A DNA stretch of 24,273 nucleotides from JAGNZR01 sp051648485. GTDB lineage: Bacteria > Fusobacteriota > Fusobacteriia > Fusobacteriales > Fusobacteriaceae. The stretch lies in the NCBI GenBank assembly GCA_051648485.1, contig JBOFFH010000042.1, forward strand, positions 1-24,273, written 5' to 3'. Of the stretch, positions 14,715-23,429 are shown piece by piece; positions within the stretch are counted from its first letter, which is position 1, and every line of letters starts with the position of its first letter. Under the pieces are notes generated by a model. It was not told the DNA's origin, did no database searches, and saw nothing but the letters and a program-made list of their open reading frames with translations. Both the position numbers and the translations under genes were made by a program.

Positions 14715-15914
14715 TTATATTTTGAAATATTTTTTAGCTAAATCATAAAGAATTGGTTGAACACCTAAAAATTCAATAAGATTTTCTGTGTTTTCTTTTT
14801 TCTTTTTCAAATCTTCTGATAATTTTACACTTTTTATTGCTTTTATCAAAATGTTTTTAGGTGTGTGCTCTGTATCTATAAACTCCATTACGGTTGTGTC
14901 ATAGCCACTCAACTGTAATATATTAGCTCTAAAACCTTCTGTTATAAGAGCTGAGAATTTCTCTAAAAGTATACCGTGCTCTACAATTGGAACTAGTTCT
15001 TGCTTCAACATAGTTTTTTTACTTTTAGTAATTTTTTGATTAAACTCTTTATGACAACAAGGAACTGCCATAATTACTTTAGCTTCTAATTCCAAACCTT
15101 TTAAAATTGCATAATCTGTAGCGTTATTACAAGCGTGAAGTGAAAAAACTATATCCACTTTTTTTAATTTTTCAAAATCTTTTATATCTCCATACAAAAA
15201 TTCCATATTATTGAATCCATATTTTTTAGCCAATTCTCCACAATGCTTCATAACGTCTTTTTTTAAATCTAAACCTATAACTTCTACATTTATTCCTCTT
15301 AAAACTTTTAAATAGTAATAAAGAACAAATGTCAAATAAGATTTCCCACTTCCAAAATCTACAACTTTTAATGTATCTTCTAAAAGTTTTTTATCTTCTA
15401 ACTCATCTATTACATCTCTGATAAACTCTAAGTATCTATTTATTTGCTTAAATTTACTATAAGACCCTGGTATAATTTTTCCCATTTTGTCCATTATTCC
15501 TAAATCTATCAAAAATTCTATAGGTTTTTCATCTGAAATTATATATTCTTTTTTTCTATTGTGTTCAGCTATTTTTATTTCTTTTTGTATTTTTTTTGTT
15601 TTTATATGAAATTTTCCATTATTATTTATAATACTATACTCTTCATCTTTGAGAAAAATATTTAAATTTTTAAATTTTTCCATATTTTCTATAATAAATT
15701 CATAGGCAGTATCTGCATCTAAATTTTTATGGTGTGCTTTTTTATTGATAAACTGCTCTATTTGATAAACTTTTTCATTTTTTAAAATAACTGGTTTTAC
15801 ACTAAATTTTTCTAGCTCTTCTGTTTTTTCTAAAGGTACTGAAAATGTTCCTTTTATAAATTTTTCTTCAATTAAAGCCTTTTGTAAAGATATCTTTACC
15901 TCTTCTATCTTCAT
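14715..15914 (-). CDS. SAM-dependent methyltransferase, PF13679 type
   Basis: Predicted class I methyltransferase with an unknown substrate. Residues 1-125 are an N-terminal domain without recognised motifs; about 128-180 form a linker with PGSYSKFKQINRYLEF. The Rossmann core runs from about 180. It has VVDFGSGKSYLTF (184-196) as SAM loop, IGLDLKKD with acidic Asp216, FSLHACNNATDYAI (257-270), and VPCCHKEF (284-291), a cysteine-histidine group that is the hallmark of the Methyltransf_32 family. Relatives include eukaryotic METTL25 and GSTCD-like proteins, and bacterial ones with no assigned role. The CCH residues could bind metal or contact RNA. It lies between holA and a lipase gene with short gaps (13 and 15 bases), so it is co-transcribed; context suggests but does not prove RNA as substrate. 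Confidence 0.85.
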   Translation of the reverse strand: MKIEEVKISLQKALIEEKFIKGTFSVPLEKTEELEKFSVKPVILKNEKVYQIEQFINKKAHHKNLDADTAYEFIIENMEKFKNLNIFLKDEEYSIINNNGKFHIKTKKIQKEIKIAEHNRKKEYIISDEKPIEFLIDLGIMDKMGKIIPGSYSKFKQINRYLEFIRDVIDELEDKKLLEDTLKVVDFGSGKSYLTFVLYYYLKVLRGINVEVIGLDLKKDVMKHCGELAKKYGFNNMEFLYGDIKDFEKLKKVDIVFSLHACNNATDYAILKGLELEAKVIMAVPCCHKEFNQKITKSKKTMLKQELVPIVEHGILLEKFSALITEGFRANILQLSGYDTTVMEFIDTEHTPKNILIKAIKSVKLSEDLKKKKENTENLIEFLGVQPILYDLAKKYFKI

Positions 15915-15929
15915 TTTTTTCTCCTTTGT

Positions 15930-17411
15930 TTAATAAAGTAAACCATCATAAATATCTTGTAATCTATAAGGACTTGGAAGTTTTTTCTTTAATTTTTTCC
16001 ATAATTCTGAGAAATTTTCAATTTCTAAAGAATCAACACATTCTAGCATCTCTTTTTTATAGATTATTTCAACATTTGATTTTTTCATTCCATCTAAAAT
16101 ATCTCTTTTTATTCTAATAAAATTTTCTTCATCTATAATTATGTTTGAAAAATAATCTGCTAAAAATGTTTTTCTGAATCCATCCTCTTTATAAATCATC
16201 TGTCGAACTCCACTAACTACATAATCTAATTCTAAATATTGACTAAGAGACCCTTTTTTATCACCTTCTAAATTCAAAAAAGGAATAAAAACATTTTCAA
16301 AATGGTAATTCATCATTGAACTGTTTCTTGAAAAAATTGTTTTCATTATATTTTTTATCTCTTTTTTTCTAGTTTTCATATTTAAATCCACATCATAAAA
16401 ACTCCCTATATGGTTATAAATTCCATTTGTAAAATCTTTGGAGTGTCCATAATTTTTAACTCTTCCCATATAACTTGTATTATCATCTATATCTTTTAAA
16501 AAGTTTTTTGCTTTTTCAACTTCTTCCAATATTTTTAAATTTTTAAAAAAGACATTAGTTATTTTGTTTTTTAACTCTAATTTTTCATCTAACTCTTTAT
16601 TAGTTTTTTCTAAAATCCCTGTTAAAGCTGTATTTATTTTAGTATTTTTTTCAAAAATTTGAAATATAGTTTCTCTCTTTTTTAAAGAAAAATCATTTAA
16701 AATATTGAAATAATTAGTTTTGAAATTTTCCAATTCTTTTATGAGTACCTCTTCATCTGAAAAATTATCTTTTAAAAGTTTGGCATAATCTATAAAGTCT
16801 TCTAAAAGAATCATTCCAGTTCTATTTATTCCAACTGCATTCCATGTCACTGTTTTAGGAATATATTCATACTTCTTGCTAGAAGAAATAGCTACATATT
16901 GAGCCAATCCTCCACCTAGTGAGTGTCCTGTTATACTGATTTTCTCCTTTTGAACTTCTAACTCTTGTAAATGTTTTTCATAAACTTCAAAAGCATCTTT
17001 AAATTGAATAGGTTTTTTTCCTAATCCTAAGACAAGATTATTTTCTACAAAATCTTTATACGCTTCTTCAAAAGGAAATGTTTCACTTCCACGAAAAGCT
17101 ATAACTATTTTCTCCTCTTTTTTAAAAGAGGCTGAAAAAAAACCTGTTCTACTGCTACTACTCAAAAACTTTTTTGTTGTAGCTCTTTTATCTTCCACAT
17201 GAAAAAGTTTCCACTCATCTAGTTCTTCTTTAAAATATTTTAAAAACATCTCTGTATGGTCTGGAGTAAGATTTTTAAAATATAATCCTCCTTGAATTTT
17301 ATTTCCTAAATTTTCAAATATCTCTTTGGCTGTTTTCCCCTCTTGATTTTCGCCTATATTTAAATAAACAAACATGCTAAGGAACAAATACTCTTTATCT
17401 GTTATTTTCAT
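15930..17411 (-). CDS. Cytosolic class 3 lipase-like hydrolase
   Basis: An alpha/beta hydrolase of the Lipase_3 family (493 residues) with no signal peptide, so probably intracellular. The core covers about 75-345. IAFRGSE at 104-110 is the oxyanion strand, ISITGHSLGGGLAQY has nucleophile Ser164, and the likely catalytic acid and base are in GHSKDFTNG (Asp326) and YNHIG (His334). A helical lysine/glutamate-rich insertion (about 205-310) interrupts the core; a C-terminal domain of unknown fold (about 345-493) follows. The substrate (phospholipid, glyceride or ester) is not evident. It lies 9 bases after the lipid kinase/phosphatase fusion, which fits a lipid-related role, though other genes of the operon have unrelated jobs. 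Confidence 0.85.
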   Translation of the reverse strand: MKITDKEYLFLSMFVYLNIGENQEGKTAKEIFENLGNKIQGGLYFKNLTPDHTEMFLKYFKEELDEWKLFHVEDKRATTKKFLSSSSRTGFFSASFKKEEKIVIAFRGSETFPFEEAYKDFVENNLVLGLGKKPIQFKDAFEVYEKHLQELEVQKEKISITGHSLGGGLAQYVAISSSKKYEYIPKTVTWNAVGINRTGMILLEDFIDYAKLLKDNFSDEEVLIKELENFKTNYFNILNDFSLKKRETIFQIFEKNTKINTALTGILEKTNKELDEKLELKNKITNVFFKNLKILEEVEKAKNFLKDIDDNTSYMGRVKNYGHSKDFTNGIYNHIGSFYDVDLNMKTRKKEIKNIMKTIFSRNSSMMNYHFENVFIPFLNLEGDKKGSLSQYLELDYVVSGVRQMIYKEDGFRKTFLADYFSNIIIDEENFIRIKRDILDGMKKSNVEIIYKKEMLECVDSLEIENFSELWKKLKKKLPSPYRLQDIYDGLLY

Positions 17412-17420
17412 TTTTTTCCT

Positions 17421-18143
17421 TTAAAATCCTATTATTTTCATAGCCATATAAGCTATTCCAGAACCTAACATGGCTCCTAAAATTGTTTCTTTTACAGTAT
17501 GAATTTTCCCCTCTACTCTAGATTGAAGAACTAAAATTAAAAGTATAAAAGCTAAGTAAAATACTTTTATATTATTTGTTAAAAAAGCTATTGAAGTAAA
17601 AGCTGCTCCACCTAAGGCACTGTGTCCACTAGGTAGACCTCCTCTTAATGGGCTTCCTTTTTTAAAATATTTTTTTATAATTATTACAGTCACCACAACT
17701 ATTACCATTATGAGCACAAGTGTATTCTGCAATGAATTTTTAACTGCTAAAAAATTATTTTTCAAATAAAACTGTATTTTATCTTCAAAAATTATATAAC
17801 CAACAATTAAAGCATTAATTCCTGTTACCAGTGTTGCTCCTGCGGCTATATCTTTAGCTCTTTTTGCTAATGGATGATATTTATCTGTAACTAGATCCAC
17901 TACAGCTTCAATTGCACTATTAAAAAGCTCAGCTGTCCAAACTAAAGCTATTGAAATAGCCAATGCTAACACCTCTTGTTTTGATATATCTGTAAATAAT
18001 GCTATCATAATTGCTATCACAGTTACAAACGAATGAAATTTCATATGTCTTTCTGTTCTTATCGCTTCAAATATTCCATCTATAGCATAATTGAAACTAT
18101 TAACTACATCGTAATCTTGCCCTGTAATTTTATTTTTCTTCAT
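17421..18143 (-). CDS. dgkA: Fusion of DgkA-type lipid kinase and PAP2-type lipid phosphatase
   Basis: An integral membrane protein of 240 residues with two domains. Residues about 15-125 are a prokaryotic diacylglycerol/undecaprenol kinase with AELFNSAIEAVVDLV (71-85), whose Glu and Asn bind ATP-metal, and the following RAKDIAAGA. Residues about 155-240 are a PAP2 phosphatase domain with PSGHSA (His174) and SRVEGKIH (Ser208, Arg209, His215). The PAP2 C1 motif is incomplete (KKGSPLRGG) and the C3 acid after the His is Glu219 in place of Asp. Undecaprenol kinases rescue the carrier lipid of cell-wall synthesis and PAP2 enzymes release phosphate from lipid phosphates, so the two halves face opposite reactions or act in sequence. 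It follows ybeY by 18 bases, a common neighbourhood for dgkA. Confidence 0.9.
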   Translation of the reverse strand: MKKNKITGQDYDVVNSFNYAIDGIFEAIRTERHMKFHSFVTVIAIMIALFTDISKQEVLALAISIALVWTAELFNSAIEAVVDLVTDKYHPLAKRAKDIAAGATLVTGINALIVGYIIFEDKIQFYLKNNFLAVKNSLQNTLVLIMVIVVVTVIIIKKYFKKGSPLRGGLPSGHSALGGAAFTSIAFLTNNIKVFYLAFILLILVLQSRVEGKIHTVKETILGAMLGSGIAYMAMKIIGF

Positions 18144-18161
18144 ATTTTTCCCCCGAATTTT

Positions 18162-18641
18162 TTATATATCCCTTGTATGTCCAAATTTATTCAAAATTTC
18201 TTCTTCTCTTTCTCTCATTTCTATTTTATCTTCTGGTTCTATGTGATCATAGCCTAAAAGATGTAATAATCCATGGGTTAAAACATAGTAAAACTCACGC
18301 TTTATAGAGTGGTTATACTCTGAACTTTGCTCTGCTACTCTATCCAAAGAGATTACAATATCTCCTAAAGTGTCATAAGGTCCAGCTAGATAATCTTCAC
18401 TTTCATGATAAGCAAAAGAAATAACATCTGTTGCAGAATCTTTATCTCTGTAATCACGGTTTATTTCTTGTATTCTTTTATTGTCTGTGATGTAAAGAGA
18501 CACATAAACTGGTTTTTCTGGAGTGTACTCATCTTTTATTACTTTTTCTACATACTCTTTTATTTTTTCTTCATTTAAAAGCTCTTTATTTTCTTGTGAT
18601 AATTTTTCTATCTCTACAGAAAAATCTAAAACTAATTCCAT
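18162..18641 (-). CDS. ybeY: Endoribonuclease YbeY (rRNA maturation factor)
   Basis: YbeY is a zinc-dependent single-strand RNA endonuclease that acts in 16S rRNA 3' end maturation and ribosome quality control. The 159-residue protein has the zinc motif H-x3-H-x5-H as HGLLHLLGYDH, with His123, His127 and His133. The upstream RDKDSATDVISFAYHE (65-80) and LGDIVISLDR (92-101) are conserved family features. GAGAGG lies five bases before the ATG. It sits 20 bases after pgpH and 18 before dgkA, an order found in many Firmicutes, although the usual phoH partner is absent next to it here. Confidence 0.96.
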   Translation of the reverse strand: MELVLDFSVEIEKLSQENKELLNEEKIKEYVEKVIKDEYTPEKPVYVSLYITDNKRIQEINRDYRDKDSATDVISFAYHESEDYLAGPYDTLGDIVISLDRVAEQSSEYNHSIKREFYYVLTHGLLHLLGYDHIEPEDKIEMREREEEILNKFGHTRDI

Positions 18642-18661
18642 ATACCTCTCCTCGTCTTTTT

Positions 18662-20731
18662 TTATTTTTGTCCTGGATATTTCATTCTTACATGATGAAT
18701 TGAAATTAAAGTTTTTACGAAACTTTTTATTATAACTTCTATTTCACGGAAAGTAAGATTTGCTTCTGAAAGTTGATTTGCTTCTATTTTACTTGTGATA
18801 ATTTTTCTAACCATTCCGTCTATCGTAGTGTAATTTTTATCGTCTATTGAACGAACAGCAGCTTCTATAGAATCTGCAAGCATTATTATAGCTGATTCTT
18901 TACTTTTAGGTTTTGGCCCTAAATACATAAAATCTTCAACATTTATATCTTTATCTATTTGTTTAGCTTTGTTATAAAAATAAGCTAGCAATGTTGTTCC
19001 TTGATGCTCTTGCATAATATCTCTAATCTCTTTAGGAATTTGATATCTTTTAGCTATCTCTACCCCATCTTTAGTATGGGCCTTTATTATAGTATTACTC
19101 AAAAACGGAGATATATTGTTATGTGGATTTTCTCCATTCGATTGATTTTCAACATAAAAATGAGGTCTTTTAAGCTTTCCAATATCATGATAATAAGAAG
19201 CCACTCTACAAAATATAGTATTTGCCATTATGGATTCTGCTGCATTTTCTGATAGTATTGCTACCATAGTTGAATGGTGAAAAGTTCCTGGTGCTTCAAC
19301 TGAAAGCCTTTTCAATAATGGATTGGAAAGATCTCCCAACTCTAAAAGTTTAAAAATAGTAATAAGATTAAAACTTTTTTCAAAATATGGAATTAAAGCT
19401 AGTGTAAACATACCAGAAAGAACTCCTGAAGTTAAAATTTCAATAGATTTTAAAGTTACTCCTGTTGTTTCATCCTCTAATACAGTGGTAAGTATTAAAA
19501 AAAGTATTACTTTTATTATTGAAAGTTTTATGCCTGTGTTTATTACTTCTGAACGATTTCTAACTTTCTTTATTAAGTACCCTCCAAAAATAATAGAAAA
19601 TATATTCATTATAAAAAACTTTATATTAAAATCTACCATAGGAAAAACAAATGCCAATGTAAAAAAAGAAAATATAAAACTAAAATCCATATTAGTTAAT
19701 ATTATTAGCATAAACATCAAAAAATCAAATGGTATAAGATACAGATATTCTCCTGAAAAAATTTTAAAAATAATAAGCATCAATAAAATTATTAAAAATG
19801 CAGCTCTATAATAATTTTTATTAAGTATATTTTTTTTCATAGAATTATAAACTATAAGATAGAGTACAAATGAAATTAAAGAAACATATAACACGTTTAA
19901 AAAAAGTATTACTATATTTTTCTTAATAGAATATACTCCTAATTTTTCAAAAGTTTTTATATTTTGTTCAGTTAAGATGCTTCCTTTTTTTCCAACTAAT
20001 GCTCCTGCTTCTACTGTTACTAATTGATCTTTTATCTGACTAACTTTTTCTTTTATAGAATTTTCTGTTTTTTCCTTATCATAAAGATAATTAGGAAAAA
20101 TAAAACTCATAATAATCTTTTTTTCTAAAGGTTGCAATTCATTTACAACTTGTGATAAATCTTCTCCCAACTCTATTTTGTTTTCTTCTTTAAATATTCC
20201 AACTTTATATATTCTAATCAATAATTCCTTTAATTTTTGTTCTATTCTTATAATTTTTGTGCTATTCATTTTAATTAGTTGCTCAAATATTTCTGGATTT
20301 ATTTTCATGTTATTATTTTGTTCATATTTTTTTAATTCAAAAGATTCTTTTTTTGTTTTGTCCGCTAAAACACCACTAAAAAACTCTTCAAAATTTTCTA
20401 AATAAATCTTTTCCGCACTTGAGACAAAAAAATATTCTTTTCCCGAACTCAAAATCATCTGTTCTATAACTTTATTTTTGGCTATTTCATCTTTATAAAT
20501 AACAGTTTTAGGAGCGTAAATATCTGTTTTTATGATATCTCCAACTTTATAATTTTCATTTTTATAAAAGCCTATAAGGTTACTACTTAAAGAAAAAATT
20601 GCAAATAGTATAATCAAATAAAATATTTTTTCTCTGAATATATCTTCACTAGAATAAATTTCTGGGTCATCTGAATTTTTTTTATTAAAATCAAAAGAAA
20701 ATTGAAATCCGAAAAATTCTATTTTTTTCAT
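18662..20731 (-). CDS. pgpH: PgpH-like 7TM-HD c-di-AMP phosphodiesterase
   Basis: A 689-residue membrane HD-domain protein. One membrane helix at about 35-54 is followed by a large extracytoplasmic 7TMR-HDED domain (about 55-270), then seven membrane helices (about 271-450) and a cytosolic HD domain (about 475-680). The HD domain carries PGTFHHSTMVA (His485/486), ASYYHDIGKLK (His515, Asp516), NPHNNISP, AHTKDG and LADSIEAAVRS. This layout is that of PgpH, which hydrolyses the second messenger c-di-AMP to pApA and so affects osmotic and cell-wall control. The external domain is likely a sensor with unknown ligand. It follows the DinG-like gene by 34 bases and precedes ybeY by 20, a neighbour order shared with Firmicutes. 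Confidence 0.94.
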   Translation of the reverse strand: MKKIEFFGFQFSFDFNKKNSDDPEIYSSEDIFREKIFYLIILFAIFSLSSNLIGFYKNENYKVGDIIKTDIYAPKTVIYKDEIAKNKVIEQMILSSGKEYFFVSSAEKIYLENFEEFFSGVLADKTKKESFELKKYEQNNNMKINPEIFEQLIKMNSTKIIRIEQKLKELLIRIYKVGIFKEENKIELGEDLSQVVNELQPLEKKIIMSFIFPNYLYDKEKTENSIKEKVSQIKDQLVTVEAGALVGKKGSILTEQNIKTFEKLGVYSIKKNIVILFLNVLYVSLISFVLYLIVYNSMKKNILNKNYYRAAFLIILLMLIIFKIFSGEYLYLIPFDFLMFMLIILTNMDFSFIFSFFTLAFVFPMVDFNIKFFIMNIFSIIFGGYLIKKVRNRSEVINTGIKLSIIKVILFLILTTVLEDETTGVTLKSIEILTSGVLSGMFTLALIPYFEKSFNLITIFKLLELGDLSNPLLKRLSVEAPGTFHHSTMVAILSENAAESIMANTIFCRVASYYHDIGKLKRPHFYVENQSNGENPHNNISPFLSNTIIKAHTKDGVEIAKRYQIPKEIRDIMQEHQGTTLLAYFYNKAKQIDKDINVEDFMYLGPKPKSKESAIIMLADSIEAAVRSIDDKNYTTIDGMVRKIITSKIEANQLSEANLTFREIEVIIKSFVKTLISIHHVRMKYPGQK

Positions 20732-20765
20732 ATTAAATATCCTCCGTTTTTTAAAAACTAGTATT

Positions 20766-23213
20766 TTATTTTCCTATTATACTTTTTAAAATACTGTTTT
20801 TACTAGCTATTTCGATTCTTTTAGTAGGGATAGCTTCTTTAAAAAACTCACCATATCTCTTTGTTATCACTCTATTATCTAAAATAATTATATTTCCTGT
20901 ATCACTTTTACTTCTGATAAGACGACCTATTCCCTGTTTAAATTTAATTACTGCTTCTGGTATCTGATATTCTGTAAAAGAATTTTTTCCTGAAAAAGTT
21001 ATACTTTCAATTATTGCCTCTGTTATTGGATCATTAGGTACTTTAAAAGGAAGCTTAACTATAACAACTGTACTCAATTTTTTTCCTTTTATATCCACTC
21101 CTTCCCAGAAAGAATCTGCACCTAACAACACAGGTTTTTCACTTTTCTTGTACATCTCAATCAAATGAGTTCTGGGAGCTGTTCCATGGATGTATAATTC
21201 TATTCCTTTTTTAGATAATTCATCTCTTACAGTATAATAAACACGGTTTAAAGTTGAATGTGAAGTAAAGAGTATAAAAGCCTTTCCTTCTGTGGCTAAA
21301 ACTATATTTTTTAAGAATTCAGATGCAATTTCATTAAAATTTATTGAATTAGGATCTGGTAAATCCTGGGGAATATAAACTTTCATCTGTTTATTATAGT
21401 CAAAAGGAGAATTAATTACCTTTTCAATAACCTTTTCAGTCATACCTATTGATTCTTTAAAATATTTAAAACTTTTTCCTATAGCCATAGTGGCTGAAGT
21501 AAAAATAATAGTTTTTATATTTATAAAAAGATTTTTTTGAAGTTCACTACTTATTTTGAGTGGTGTTGCTACTCTTTTGGCATAACCTTTTTTTCTATTT
21601 ACATCTACCCAATATATATACTCCTCATCTTCCATCGAATCTACAAATTTCAAAGCTGTTATCATATCTTCGGTTCTATCTAAATATTTTATAAGTTCAT
21701 TTATATATCCTTCTTCGTCCTCTAATTCACGAAGTATTTTTATTAATTGACGTGAAATTTTACCATAGTAACTGTACTCGATTATAAAATCTTGAGTTAA
21801 AACCTTTATTTTATCCAAATAATTTATTTGATTACTATCATTTTTTTTAAGTCTTATACTATTGGTTTGTTGTTTTTCATCTGTAAACATCTCTATAAAC
21901 TCATTAAAGTATCTTCTCATTGCAACATTTAAATCGGAATGCTTCAATTTTAATTTGCTTATTAAAACAAGAGCATCTTTAGATTTTTGATCTTTACACT
22001 CTTTTTCAACAAGTGATAAAACACCATTCCCTTTTTTCTTAATATCTGCATGTTCTATTTTATTTAAAACTTTTATAAAAGAAAGTTTAGATATTTCCAT
22101 AGAAAAATAATCTCTAGCGACTTTTTCTATATTGTGAGCTTCGTCAAAAACAATAGCCCCATAATCTGGAAGTATTGAATATTCAGTTGAAAACCCGATC
22201 TCTTTTCTTATCGCTAAATCTGTAAAATATAGGTGATGATTTGTTATTAATACATCTGCTTTTTTCTTTTCATCTTTAGACTTAAAAAAGAAACATTCAC
22301 CTCTATACTGACATCTATTTCCTATGCAAGTATCTGTTTCACTTTGAAAACTTTCCCAGATAGTTAAATCAACTTCAAAATCTAATTCTGCTTTGTCTCC
22401 ATTTTCTGTTTTACTACCCCATTTTATTATTCCATTGTATTGATTTTTTTGTGAAAGAGAAAATTCACTCATATTGGGTTTTTCACCCATGAGTTGATTG
22501 AAATATTTTCTATTACACATATAATTTCCACGCCCTTTTGCAAGCATATATTTAAAATCATAACCTAAAACTTTTTTAGCCAGAGGAATATCCTTGTTTA
22601 AAAGTTGCTCTTGAAGATTTATTGTATTTGTTGAAAAAATTATTCTTTTTTTATTTTTTACTGCCCACTCTATTCCTGGAATTAAATACGCTAAAGTTTT
22701 TCCTGTTCCTGTTCCTGCTTCTACTATAACTTTTTTTTCGCTATTGAATCCCTCTTCAATAGCTTGAGCCATATGAAGCTGTTCTTCTCTGTATTCAAAA
22801 TCTTTATAGTGATGTGATATAGCTCCTTTTTTTTCAAAATACGGGGTTATTTCAATAGGTATATTTTTTTCATTATTGACTTCTACCACTACATAAATTT
22901 CACTCAAATTATTGTTTACAATATAAAAACCACCATTTTCTTTGTTGGCATAATAAGAAGCTAATTCTATATCTGCATCTGAAGGATATAAATATCCAGA
23001 AGGATGATTGTGTATCATAACTTCTTCTTTTTTCATTTTTTTTATTATGGCTGGAGTAGATTTTTTATTTCCCCTAGCCAAAACTTCTACATTTTCTACT
23101 ATATTCTCTTCATTTAAAATCCCACGAAAGAAAACTTCATTTCCTTCTACTGATTTTATCTCTTCTTTCATTTTCTCGATTGCAGAAAGTGATATTTTAT
23201 CTTTTATATTCAT
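20766..23213 (-). CDS. dinG: JAB/RadC-like metalloprotein domain fused to DinG-type helicase
   Basis: An 815-residue superfamily 2 helicase of the XPD/DinG family with an extra N-terminal domain. Residues about 1-125 match a RadC/JAB (JAMM) fold: Glu26 in GNEVFF, then HNHPSGYLYPSDAD with His68, His70 and Asp81 as zinc ligands, in RadC-like spacing. The helicase has EAGTGTGKT (Walker A, 165-173), DEAH (357-360), late DSFWEGVDIKGKK and QGIGRLIRS. Four cysteines (233, 296, 301, 307) lie between motifs I and II, as in iron-sulfur helicases of this family. Such enzymes unwind DNA 5' to 3', for example R-loops and forked DNA. Bacillus-type DinG instead has an N-terminal exonuclease. It heads an eight-gene run from a promoter at 23276-23284. 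What the JAB part cleaves or binds is unknown. Confidence 0.92.
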   Translation of the reverse strand: MNIKDKISLSAIEKMKEEIKSVEGNEVFFRGILNEENIVENVEVLARGNKKSTPAIIKKMKKEEVMIHNHPSGYLYPSDADIELASYYANKENGGFYIVNNNLSEIYVVVEVNNEKNIPIEITPYFEKKGAISHHYKDFEYREEQLHMAQAIEEGFNSEKKVIVEAGTGTGKTLAYLIPGIEWAVKNKKRIIFSTNTINLQEQLLNKDIPLAKKVLGYDFKYMLAKGRGNYMCNRKYFNQLMGEKPNMSEFSLSQKNQYNGIIKWGSKTENGDKAELDFEVDLTIWESFQSETDTCIGNRCQYRGECFFFKSKDEKKKADVLITNHHLYFTDLAIRKEIGFSTEYSILPDYGAIVFDEAHNIEKVARDYFSMEISKLSFIKVLNKIEHADIKKKGNGVLSLVEKECKDQKSKDALVLISKLKLKHSDLNVAMRRYFNEFIEMFTDEKQQTNSIRLKKNDSNQINYLDKIKVLTQDFIIEYSYYGKISRQLIKILRELEDEEGYINELIKYLDRTEDMITALKFVDSMEDEEYIYWVDVNRKKGYAKRVATPLKISSELQKNLFINIKTIIFTSATMAIGKSFKYFKESIGMTEKVIEKVINSPFDYNKQMKVYIPQDLPDPNSINFNEIASEFLKNIVLATEGKAFILFTSHSTLNRVYYTVRDELSKKGIELYIHGTAPRTHLIEMYKKSEKPVLLGADSFWEGVDIKGKKLSTVVIVKLPFKVPNDPITEAIIESITFSGKNSFTEYQIPEAVIKFKQGIGRLIRSKSDTGNIIILDNRVITKRYGEFFKEAIPTKRIEIASKNSILKSIIGK

Positions 23214-23275
23214 ATATTATCCTCGTTTTAAAATCTTTTATATTTATTTATATTTTTTATATATTTAACCTTAGT

Positions 23276-23284
23276 ATTTTACCA
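23276..23284 (-). promoter_or_regulatory. Promoter of the dinG-fplA gene run, extended -10
   Basis: On the minus strand TGG-TAAAAT (23276-23284) lies about 63 bases before the dinG ATG. The -35 is not clear. The upstream context, GTGTGGTAAAAT, matches the aroA promoter core. All eight downstream genes have gaps under 35 bases and no terminator between them, so this could drive the run. Confidence 0.55.
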
Positions 23285-23340
23285 CACTTTTCTTAACATA
23301 AAAAGTTTTAATTAGTCCAATTTGATTCTGAAATTTAATT

Positions 23341-23368
23341 TTGACTTTTTGTAATTAAATGGTATAAT
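23341..23368 (+). promoter_or_regulatory. rpsT promoter P1
   Basis: TTGACT (23341-23346) and a perfect TATAAT (23363-23368) are 16 bases apart, with TGG before the -10. The predicted start is near 23375, giving a leader of about 120 bases. Confidence 0.75.
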
Positions 23369-23417
23369 ACTATCGGTCCATTGTAAGATATTTTCGTGTT
23401 TCTTTAATACTTCTTAT

Positions 23418-23427
23418 TGAACGTTCA
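23418..23427. promoter_or_regulatory. Palindrome TGAACGTTCA between the rpsT promoters
   Basis: A perfect ten-base palindrome between P1 and P2, two bases before the P2 -35. It is a possible operator. It resembles half of a Bacillus-type SOS box core (GAAC...GTTC) but lacks the usual four-base spacer, so no factor is assigned. Confidence 0.3.
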
Positions 23428-23429
23428 TA

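Noticed and set aside
19323..19811. A 162-residue open frame on the plus strand
   Set aside because: It is antisense to the middle of pgpH, which is a clear 7TM-HD protein; no ribosome site or promoter.
23419..23426. LexA/SOS box GAACGTTC
   Set aside because: The Bacillus-type box needs a four-base spacer between GAAC and GTTC; here they are adjacent. Reported only as a palindrome.
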